Positions 1-5,723 of a stretch of 11,405 nt of DNA are shown here, in pieces. The position numbers were made by a program, and so were the translations under genes. The DNA is from Xanthobacteraceae bacterium. Lineage in GTDB: Bacteria; Pseudomonadota; Alphaproteobacteria; Rhizobiales; Xanthobacteraceae. Under the pieces are notes generated by a model. The model was given only the letters and a program-made list of their open reading frames with translations, was not told the DNA's origin and made no database searches. Where the stretch lies: assembly GCA_030037185.1 (NCBI GenBank), contig JASHRR010001201.1, positions 1 to 11,405 on the forward strand. Direction: 5' to 3'. Numbering within the stretch: position 1 is the stretch's first letter; the number at the start of each line of letters is the position of its first letter.

Positions 1-23
1 GCCTGATCGAGGTCTGTGTTATA

Positions 24-755
24 TTAGAAGGCGAGTCTGCCAGCTCTGGCGGCAGCATAACGATTGCCGATTTCGGTCCAATTCGCGACGTTCCACCACG
101 CCTTGAGGTAGTCGGTGCGGCGGTTCTGGTATTTAAGATAATAGGCGTGCTCCCAGACGTCGTTGCCAAACAGGACGCGCTTGCCGTCCATCAGCGGGCT
201 GTCCTGGTTGGGCCGTGTTTCGATGGCAAGCTGGCCGTCTCGGGTAACGGTGACGAACACCCAGCCGGAGCCGAACACGCGGCCACCGGCCGCATCGAAG
301 TCGGTCATCAGCCTTTCCATCCCGCCGAGATCGCGGTCGATTGCGGCCATTAACTCACCTGACGGTTTGCCGCCGCCCGCTCTCATAATCGTCCAGAACA
401 TCGTGTGGTTGGCATGGCCACCCAGATTGTTCCGCACACCGGTACGGATCGCGTCTGGAAGTGAGGCAAGCTTTTGCAGTAAGTCGACTGGCGGCGTGTC
501 AACGATCTGTGGATGGTCCTGTGCGATCGTGTTGAGGTTGTTGACGTAAGCAGCATGGTGCTGGTCGTGATGAAGCTCCATCGTGCGAGCGTCTATGTAA
601 GGCTCGAGTGCGTTCGGGGGATAAGGTAGGGGCTCAAGAATGAATGGACGGGCGGCCGCCGATGCGGCAGCCGCTGCGGCGTCGGCCAGCAGCGGTGTGA
701 GCGCGGCGGCGGCAAAGCCTCTAGCGGCGAACATAAGGTCACGACGAGACAGCAT
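24..755 (-). CDS. Tat-exported Fe/Mn-type superoxide dismutase (probably Mn)
   Basis: Converts superoxide to hydrogen peroxide and oxygen, here probably in the periplasm. The 243-aa product starts with a twin-arginine signal: SRRDLM at residues 3-8, then an alanine-rich hydrophobic stretch to about residue 35. The mature part is a complete Fe/Mn SOD: the four metal ligands by alignment with E. coli SodA are His62 (MELHHDQHH), His117 (GGHANH), Asp199 and His203 (DVWEHAYY), with second-sphere His66 and Tyr70. Gln184 in NQDSPLM and the GGHANH motif favour manganese, though cambialistic use cannot be excluded. The ATG at 755 was chosen over an upstream in-frame ATG at 830 because GAGGAG lies just before it and the twin-arginine motif then falls at the N-terminus. 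Family and reaction are seen in the sequence; export is inferred from the signal, and Tat-exported Fe/Mn SODs are less common than cytoplasmic ones. Confidence 0.93.
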   Translation of the reverse strand: MLSRRDLMFAARGFAAAALTPLLADAAAAAASAAARPFILEPLPYPPNALEPYIDARTMELHHDQHHAAYVNNLNTIAQDHPQIVDTPPVDLLQKLASLPDAIRTGVRNNLGGHANHTMFWTIMRAGGGKPSGELMAAIDRDLGGMERLMTDFDAAGGRVFGSGWVFVTVTRDGQLAIETRPNQDSPLMDGKRVLFGNDVWEHAYYLKYQNRRTDYLKAWWNVANWTEIGNRYAAARAGRLAF

Positions 756-1421
756 GGTATTCTCCTCAGATGTTGATTTATGGCGAGCCGCGCGACTGTC
801 GGATCGGCGGGGCTCACGTGTCCTGGTCAAAGCCCCAGAAATAGATAAGTTCCTGTGTGGCCCGCCGGTCGACGCCGATCGGTAAACACATGATCACGTT
901 GTGCCAGGTGGTCCCGGGTGGGAGGACCACACACATCCGATACTTACTTGCCTCCGGTGAAGAAGGCATACGGTGTTGGTGGCGGTGTTCTGGAAACTTT
1001 GTTGACGGCATGAGTACGCAAGGTGGGAAACGCTGCACGCTGCGAGCGACCCTCGTCCTGATGAGGTCCGACGGTTCCTCAGGTTGGCAGCATCATCTGG
1101 ACGGCGTGAGGACCAGGGTGATGAGGGCGTTACCCCAGGCATCTTCACGCCATCCTCGCGGAGTCACCGTGTGATATCACCGCGAGGTTGACGCTGAGCA
1201 ATGCCGTCGAGGCCGGCAAGATCACGTTCGATCGCGCAAGCCCGAACGACGCTCGCGAGCCGAACCGCTCGGAGATGACCACATCACAATGGACATCATC
1301 ACAGGGATGGTGGCGCGTGCGGTCACCACCATATGCAGCCAAAGCGGCAGCAGGCCGCATCGGGACGCAGTCGTTGCTGCGGTAGCGGTGATGAAGGGCT
1401 GCAATAGCGGTGCGTACGCTT
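756..1421. other. 666-bp stretch with no supported gene
   Basis: This lies between the SOD start and the 3' end of the ArsR-family gene. Short open frames exist on both strands, but none has a good ribosome binding site together with recognisable domains. The least random piece is a minus-strand frame ending at 814 (from a GTG at 1038, 74 codons), whose last 40 residues read smoothly (PPGTTWHNVIMCLPIG, then ATQELIYFWG). It could be a small unknown protein or a remnant; I do not recognise it. No tRNA, hairpin terminator or repeat is evident. Confidence 0.5.
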
Positions 1422-1754
1422 TCAATCTTCGCGTCGTTTTTTGCGCTTGGCGGCCTCGGCGCTGCCCTTGCGGAATGGACGCGAACGCGGGCACACCTCG
1501 GCAAGGAAATGCACCAGCGTGCCGGTCAGCGCGTCTTCCTTGAGGCCATAATGGACGTTCTGGCGGCGCTTCTCGCGCCATACGAGGCCCGCGTTCTCCA
1601 GTACGGACAGGTGTTTGGAGATGGCCGGCTGGGACATTATTGACGCAAGCCGCCGCGCGATCTCTCCCGCCGTCATGTCTGTCTTCGACAGAAAGGCAAG
1701 GATTTGCCGCCGCGGGGCAGAGGAGAGCGCCTCGAAGATCTTGTCGACCGACAT
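1422..1754 (-). CDS. ArsR-family winged-helix repressor (SdpR-like)
   Basis: A 110-aa one-domain transcriptional repressor. The start MSVDKIFEALSSAPRRQIL, the helix-turn-helix segment (GEIARRL, then MSQPAISKHLSVLENAGLV, residues about 33-60) and the wing (REKRRQNVHYGL) are typical of ArsR proteins of the autorepressor/SdpR type. The ELCVCDL metal-binding motif of arsenic sensors is absent, so metal sensing is not supported. The C-terminus is a basic tail (KRKKRRED). The ATG at 1754 was chosen over an upstream one at 1826 because GGAG precedes it and the conserved domain begins immediately. It is divergent from the DCC-family gene at 1929; the shared spacer contains a good minus-strand promoter with a palindrome inside it, which suggests autorepression and perhaps control of the DCC gene. 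Regulatory targets are inference. Confidence 0.9.
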   Translation of the reverse strand: MSVDKIFEALSSAPRRQILAFLSKTDMTAGEIARRLASIMSQPAISKHLSVLENAGLVWREKRRQNVHYGLKEDALTGTLVHFLAEVCPRSRPFRKGSAEAAKRKKRRED

Positions 1755-1829
1755 CTCGACTCCAAGGCCTGGGACTCGGGCTCCGACACTAGCGGACACT
1801 GGGAAGCCACAATCTGCCCCACCCACTTG

Positions 1830-1858
1830 CCTATATAATCAATTAATTATAATTTCAA
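1830..1858 (-). promoter_or_regulatory. Predicted sigma70-type promoter of the ArsR-family gene
   Basis: On the minus strand, TTGAAA (1858-1853) and TATAGG (1835-1830) are separated by exactly 17 bases. These match the -35 and -10 consensus at 5/6 and 4/6 positions. Transcription would start near 1823, leaving a leader of about 70 bases before the ATG at 1754. It lies in the most AT-rich segment of the region. Confidence 0.5.
1834..1851. promoter_or_regulatory. 18-bp palindrome, candidate ArsR-type operator
   Basis: TATAATCAATTAATTATA is an inverted repeat of two 9-base arms with a single mismatch. It fills the 17-bp spacer between the predicted -35 and -10 of the arsR-like gene, so a bound dimer would block RNA polymerase. 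On the plus strand TATAAT also occurs at 1834-1839 and 1848-1853, so the site may also control the divergent DCC-family gene. The palindrome is seen; the binding protein is inferred from position and from the habit of ArsR proteins of binding AT-rich palindromes in their own promoters. Confidence 0.5.
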
Positions 1859-1928
1859 ACTGGGGAAAGAGTGATGATCGTAACGGTGCAGCAGCAGCAT
1901 CGACCCGGGCCTTTAGTCGGAGAGCTCG

Positions 1929-2309
1929 ATGGCCACCCCGAAGCTGACGGTCTGGTACAACACGAAATGCCCCGTCTGCAACCGTGGCATCGAGCGCCAA
2001 AACAAACGCCTCGTGCGGGCGGTCCGATCAGGCGCGATCGAGTTTCGTGACATCAATCTCGAGCCGGACGCGCTCGTCCGCTTTGGCGCAGGGATCGAGG
2101 ACGTGCGACGGCGCCTCCACGGCGTCAATGCGGACGATCGGCTCTACGTTGGCGCCGACTGCGCGATCGAAATCTGGCGACGCACCCCGGGGGATTTCTG
2201 GCTGGGTCGGGCGTTGGGATTGCCCGTCCTGCGGCAGGTTACCCGCTTCGGATACGACCGTTTCGCCGACCTCCTCTATGCCTGGAACCGCCGCAAGAGG
2301 CGTTGGTGA
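1929..2309 (+). CDS. DCC-family (DUF393) thiol-disulfide oxidoreductase-like protein
   Basis: A 126-aa protein of the family formerly called DUF393. The N-terminal strand LTVWYNTKCPVC carries the CxxC motif at Cys14-Cys17, the putative redox dithiol; the common form in the family is YDGxCPxC, so YNTKCPVC belongs to a variant subgroup. The rest (EFRDINLEP, DRLYVGADCAIEIW, RFADLLYAWNRRKRRW) matches the family pattern of a thioredoxin-like fold with a basic C-terminal end. There is no signal peptide, so it is probably cytoplasmic. GGAGAG at 1919-1924 supports the ATG at 1929. It is divergently arranged with an ArsR-family repressor and shares its palindrome-containing spacer. Substrate and partner are unknown, and activity has not been well defined for the family. 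Confidence 0.88.
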   Translation: MATPKLTVWYNTKCPVCNRGIERQNKRLVRAVRSGAIEFRDINLEPDALVRFGAGIEDVRRRLHGVNADDRLYVGADCAIEIWRRTPGDFWLGRALGLPVLRQVTRFGYDRFADLLYAWNRRKRRW

Positions 2310-3346
2310 AGACGTGATGGATCGGGCGCTCGGCGCTTCTCGGTAGTGGAAGCGTCTGCGCCCCAAGTCGGGGCGGATGACATGGGACGATCTCATAGGG
2401 CTCGAGCTGCGAGATCTGATCACGTTGTCAGGCGCCGGGTTTCGTGTTGCGCAAGGATGTCAGAACACGCTCGTGCGCCGGTGCGGCGACAGCTGATCCT
2501 GCGGAAGTCGCGCGATTCGATGGGGCCGCGCCTCGTGCGGGTGGCGCTTAAGCAAGGGGGCAGGCGCTCGGAAATATACGCAATCCGCACTCTGTTGAAT
2601 GCATGAATCACCTTGAACGCGCGATCTGGCTTTCGCGCGGAATTAGCTGCTCGGCTTTGCCGCAGGGATACTCATGACTGGCGCAGGTTCGTCACGCCCG
2701 CGGAGCTCGATCACGGGCTCAGGCGATACGCTGTCAAGGTCGCGGGATCTGGCGGTGCCGTGTTCAACCCGCTGACGATGCGCTGGCGCATCAGCAAAGA
2801 TCTCAGCACGAACTGCCTCGGGTTCCATCGAAGGCTTGATATGTCCGGCGTCGGCAAAAGTTGCCGGGTCGCGAGGGGGAGGGCGATCTCGTTCCGGCAG
2901 GTCGTCCGTCGCACCGAATGCGGATGCGGTTTTGAGGCCGTTTCGGATGCAAGTCCCATGGCGATGTGGGTGCGTCACCGGTCGCTGACATTCCGCGTCG
3001 AACCGGCTGGCCCACAAATCCGCCTGACAGTGGCGTGGCATTACGATTGCCGCTGTCGCCCGCCTGGTTTTTCCGGCCCTACATCCACCTAGCCGCAGAC
3101 CTCGCCGCTGATGTCCTCGCGCGCGACACAAAGGAACGTGCAGAAGCACATTAAGTGTCTTCGCACGCTGACCCTCGCCTCTTTCGCGTTCCAGTATTCG
3201 AGCATGGTGGTGACCTGCGGCTCTTCCGCTCGGCGCGATCGGGAAACCTTGGTCGGCTGCACGACCAGATAGCGTTGTTGAAGCCCTCATGCGGTTGAAG
3301 GTCGAGATAGAAGAGGTTTCGTTCGTCGCCGCTGAGCTGGTGAAAA
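2310..3346. other. About 1 kb with no supported gene, possibly decayed DNA
   Basis: Several open frames of 60-215 codons occur on both strands, but their translations are rich in Arg, Pro and Ser, lack known motifs and have no convincing ribosome binding sites, as expected for chance frames in GC-rich DNA. A 39-codon plus-strand frame at 2377-2496 has more gene-like codon use (MTWDDLIGLELRDLITL...), and a second frame continues the better codon use to 2606, which might mean one small gene broken by a frameshift. I cannot identify it. No insertion-sequence ends, RNA gene or terminator was seen. Confidence 0.45.
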
Positions 3347-3735
3347 ATGCCTAAGGCAGAGGAGAACCTTGCCGACCTCGGCGATCTCCAGCGGCAGATC
3401 GTACAAGTCGTCTGGGCCAATGCGCCGGTGACGGCGGAGACGGTTCGCGAAAAACTATCGCGGCCGCTCAAGGAATCCACTGTCTGCACCGTGTTGCGGC
3501 GGTTGGAAGAAAAGGGCTACATCACCCATACGGTCGACGGGTGGACCTGCGTGTACGATGCCGCCGAGCCGCGCGAGCGGTCGCCGCCAAGGCGGTGCAG
3601 CGCATTGTTGACTGGATCTGCAACGGATCGGTCGAGGAGGTGCTGGTGGGTATGGTCGACTCGAACATGATCACTCGGAGGCAGCTGCGCACGCTGCTCG
3701 ACAGGATCGACCGGCCCAAGACGGGGCGAAAATGA
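3347..3735 (+). pseudogene. BlaI/MecI/CopY-family repressor, frameshifted
   Basis: The first 78 codons encode a BlaI-type winged helix: LGDLQRQIVQVVWANAPVTAETV, then ESTVCTVLRRLEEKGYITH. After AEPRER near 3580 the frame changes; the conserved C-terminal dimerisation part (VAAKAVQRIVDW, NGSVEEVLVGMVDSN, RRQLRTLLDRID) continues in a different frame to the TGA at 3733-3735. Adding one G in the GG at 3579-3580 rejoins them exactly into a 129-aa protein of normal family length. As it stands, translation runs on to 3670 with an unrelated basic tail. Family-conserved positions also look altered: STVCTV where STVRTV is usual (CGC to TGC), and GWTCVY where a G-R-T-aromatic-VY pattern is usual. This suggests real decay rather than one sequencing error. 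The start has only a weak Shine-Dalgarno (GGTGA). No BlaR1/MecR1 metalloprotease gene, the usual partner, is adjacent. Confidence 0.85.
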
Positions 3736-4053
3736 TGTTGGAAAGCATTGCTTAATCGGCGCTGGGGTGATCCGGATTGCCGCCGGTAGAGTGCCCAGCC
3801 GTCCTCGGTATTTAACGTTGTGTTTTAAGGCAATGCTGAGCCGGTGGTCGAATGGTCCGGAACGTCGGCCTTGCCGCCGCCGGCTCGATCTCGGTCTCAT
3901 GGCGTTCTTGCAGCGATAATACGGACCGATACGCCATGCAGCCTGCGGACCTCCTTTCGCACACGCCAGCGGCCCTTGCGGGCATTGACTCACGGGTGGC
4001 GGGGAGCACGGGCCGGAAATTCCATCCGTGGACGTTACTTCGTGCGGCGCAAG
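3736..4053. other. Spacer between two convergent genes, no gene seen
   Basis: The 318 bases lie between the 3' ends of the BlaI-type pseudogene (plus) and the formate dehydrogenase regulator (minus). The open frames crossing it lack motifs and convincing starts. A bidirectional terminator would be expected here, but I found no stable hairpin followed by a T-run. Confidence 0.5.
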
Positions 4054-5133
4054 TCACCCGATGACGTCGGTGACGTTCGTCACTTCTCCGGTATGCGAAG
4101 TGTCGTAGCCGGGGATCTCCTTAACGAGAGCAGCGAAGTCATCGGATTTTATGAGTCCCACGATCGTCTCGACGTCGGCGCGCTCGACAGTCTCACGCTT
4201 GCCGAGCAGATAATAATCCTCGACAAACAACGGAATGAAATCGAGCTTCAGCCTGCGCGCCGCGGCTTCGATGCCAATGCCGGCATCTGCGACGCCGCTG
4301 GCGATGGCCGCCGCCACGGCGAGGTGCGTGAATTCTTCTGTGTAGTAGCCCTTGATCTCGGCACGATCGATGGCTTGCTCCTGCAACATGCGCTCCAGCG
4401 CCAAGCGGGTGCCGGAACCGCGTTGGCGGTTGATGAAGCGGGCGCCACGTTCCGCCACATCCTTCAACGCGGCGATGCCGAGCGGATTGCCGGCGGCAAT
4501 GATCAGACCCTGGTTGCGGCGAACGAAGTGAACCAACCGCTGCGCGCGTGGCTTCAGCCACGGCTCGTATTTGCGCAGGATTTCGCGGCCAAGCGCGCCT
4601 TGCGGAATATGGAACCCGGCGAGTTCGCAGCGGCCCTTGCAGAGCGCGACCACGCTGTCGAGGCTGCCGACGAAGCGGACATCGAGCTTCGGTCCGGGCC
4701 GGGTGCGCAGGAATTCGCGCAACTCTGCAAGCACCAGATCGTGGCTTGCGAACATCGTCAGCGCCGGATTCGGCTCGTTGAGGATTTCGTTGAGCTCCTG
4801 CTCGACCTCCGAGGCCGCGCTTTCCAGATGCGGCGTCAGCCGCGCGTTGATGCGCTCGCGTACCCAAAGCAGCCGCTCGCCAAGTGCGGTAAGCTGTGTG
4901 CCGCGGCCCTGTTCCTTGGTGACGAGCGGCTTGCCCATGCGCTCGGACCAGGCTGTGATGAGACCCCAGGCCTGCCGATACGGCATACCGACGTGCTCGG
5001 TCGCCTCTGTCAGTTTGCCGGTGTTCTTGATGGCGTCCAGGAGCGCGAACAATTCCGGTTCAACCGATTTCCTCGGTTGCCGCCCGGCCTTCCAGACCAA
5101 ATCGAGATCAAGCGTGGGCCGTGTGTCCGCCAT
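4054..5133 (-). CDS. ModE-like HTH / molybdate-binding-like regulator of the formate dehydrogenase operon
   Basis: A 359-aa cytoplasmic transcription regulator. Residues about 20-90 form a ModE/LysR-type winged helix-turn-helix (ELFALLDAIKNTGKLTEAT, PYRQAWGLI, GRGTQLTALGERLL). Residues about 125-345 form a periplasmic-binding-protein-like domain of the COG1910 type (TMFASHDLVLAELREFL, GSLDSVVALCKGRCELAGFH, NRQRGSGTRLALERML, VADAGIGIEAAARRL). Without a signal peptide this domain should sense a small ligand inside the cell; molybdate or a related oxyanion, or formate, are the candidates, and the sequence does not decide. It is divergent from fdsGBACD, the position held by fdsR in Cupriavidus (Ralstonia) eutropha, so control of that operon is likely. 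An operator-like inverted repeat overlaps its own ATG, suggesting autorepression. The ribosome binding site is weak. A 436-codon frame on the opposite strand is a shadow. Confidence 0.88.
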   Translation of the reverse strand: MADTRPTLDLDLVWKAGRQPRKSVEPELFALLDAIKNTGKLTEATEHVGMPYRQAWGLITAWSERMGKPLVTKEQGRGTQLTALGERLLWVRERINARLTPHLESAASEVEQELNEILNEPNPALTMFASHDLVLAELREFLRTRPGPKLDVRFVGSLDSVVALCKGRCELAGFHIPQGALGREILRKYEPWLKPRAQRLVHFVRRNQGLIIAAGNPLGIAALKDVAERGARFINRQRGSGTRLALERMLQEQAIDRAEIKGYYTEEFTHLAVAAAIASGVADAGIGIEAAARRLKLDFIPLFVEDYYLLGKRETVERADVETIVGLIKSDDFAALVKEIPGYDTSHTGEVTNVTDVIG

Positions 5134-5151
5134 ATGCGACTTTTAGCATAT
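5132..5151. promoter_or_regulatory. Operator O1: ATATGC-N8-GCATAT at the regulator start
   Basis: Two perfect 6-base arms, ATATGC (5132-5137) and GCATAT (5146-5151), separated by 8 bases. The same arms and spacing recur 69 bp downstream (O2). O1 overlaps the regulator's start codon (minus, 5131-5133), and its last base is the first base of the candidate fds -35 hexamer. Binding here would fit autorepression plus an effect on fdsG transcription. The repeat is seen; the role is inferred. Confidence 0.55.
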
Positions 5152-5179
5152 TGAAACACAGACTCGTCAAATCTAATAA
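5151..5179 (+). promoter_or_regulatory. Candidate promoter of the fds operon
   Basis: TTGAAA (5151-5156) and TAATAA (5174-5179) are separated by 17 bases. The -35 is a good match and the -10 a poor one, as might suit an activator-dependent promoter. It lies between the two operator copies, O1 abutting the -35 and O2 falling just after the expected start near 5186. TCTAAT at 5172-5177 is a better -10 but would leave only a 15-base spacer. Confidence 0.35.
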
Positions 5180-5198
5180 ATAGAGCAATCGCTCCGGA

Positions 5199-5222
5199 AT
5201 ATATGCGCAAATGCGCATATAT
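5199..5222. promoter_or_regulatory. Operator O2: perfect 10-bp inverted repeat before fdsG
   Basis: Arms ATATATGCGC (5199-5208) and GCGCATATAT (5213-5222) are perfect reverse complements around AAAT. Within them is the same ATATGC-N8-GCATAT element as O1 (5201-5220). It lies 28 bases before the preferred fdsG start and downstream of the candidate promoter. It is the strongest inverted repeat I found in the window. It is probably the main binding site of the divergent regulator, though a 5'-UTR hairpin is an alternative reading. Confidence 0.6.
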
Positions 5223-5238
5223 AAATGGGCGTCTGAAC

Positions 5239-5247
5239 GGGAGAAGG
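5239..5247 (+). promoter_or_regulatory. Ribosome binding site deciding the fdsG start
   Basis: GGGAGAAGG ends two bases before a GTG at 5250, with the GGAG core six bases from it. The alternative in-frame ATG at 5211 lies inside operator O2 and has no Shine-Dalgarno sequence, so the GTG is preferred. Confidence 0.7.
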
Positions 5248-5249
5248 CC

Positions 5250-5723
5250 GTGACCTCGTACGCGCCGTGGGATACCGACGCTGCCCGCTCTATCATCGCC
5301 GCCAAGCAGGCGATGCCTGGCGCACTCCTCCCGATCCTGCATGCCTTGCAAGAGGAGTTCGGTTACATCGACCGGGCGGCCGAGCCGCTGATCGCCGAAA
5401 TCCTGAATCTCACCCGCGCCGAAGTGCACGGCGTCGTTACATTTTACCATGACTTTCGCCGCACTCGGCCGGGCCGGCACGTGCTTAAGCTTTGCCGCGC
5501 AGAGGCTTGCCAAGCAATGGGCGGCGACGCGCTTGCCCTCTACGCTCAGCAAAAGACCGGCATCGCGCTCGGCAACACCACCGCCGACGGCGCTATCAGC
5601 CTGGAGCCGGTCTATTGCCTCGGCCTGTGTGCGGTTGCGCCGTCTGCGATGTTCGACGGCCGCGTCATCGGCCGGCTCGACACAAACAAGCTTGACGTGC
5701 TGGTGGCGGAACTCGACCGATGA
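5250..5723 (+). CDS. fdsG: NAD-dependent formate dehydrogenase gamma subunit, [2Fe-2S] protein
   Basis: The NuoE-like gamma subunit of soluble formate dehydrogenase. With the GTG start it is 157 aa, the usual size. The N-terminal helical part (LLPILHALQEEFGYID, EPLIAEILNL, HGVVTFYHDFR) precedes a thioredoxin-like domain with the four cluster ligands in the NuoE pattern: Cys82 and Cys87 (CRAEAC), Cys123 and Cys127 (CLGLC). In the FdsABG complex this [2Fe-2S] sits beside the FMN of FdsB, as NuoE does in complex I. The TGA overlaps the fdsB start as ATGA, so translation is probably coupled. Promoter and operator elements lie directly upstream. An earlier start at 5211 would add 13 residues. It belongs to the cytoplasmic complex oxidising formate to CO2 with NAD+. 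Confidence 0.93.
   Translation: MTSYAPWDTDAARSIIAAKQAMPGALLPILHALQEEFGYIDRAAEPLIAEILNLTRAEVHGVVTFYHDFRRTRPGRHVLKLCRAEACQAMGGDALALYAQQKTGIALGNTTADGAISLEPVYCLGLCAVAPSAMFDGRVIGRLDTNKLDVLVAELDR

Noticed and set aside
1051..1075. CTGATGAG resembling a hammerhead ribozyme core
   Set aside because: The required GAAA core partner after stem II is missing; only a weak local hairpin can form.
2643..3290. 215-codon minus-strand open frame
   Set aside because: The composition is rich in Arg, Ala and Pro with no motif, hydrophobic core pattern or ribosome binding site; it looks like a chance frame.
4070..4083. GTGACG-TT-CGTCAC inverted repeat at the 3' end of the regulator gene
   Set aside because: It lies in coding sequence for the repeated tail VTNVTDVIG, has only a two-base loop and no T-run, so neither terminator nor operator is supported.
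3844..5154. 436-codon plus-strand open frame
   Set aside because: It is antisense to the ModE-like regulator, whose domains and codon use are clear; long antisense frames are common in GC-rich genes. No motif is seen in it.
5211..5249. Earlier ATG start for fdsG
   Set aside because: The codon sits inside the perfect inverted repeat and lacks a Shine-Dalgarno sequence, whereas GTG 5250 has a good one. Not fully excluded.
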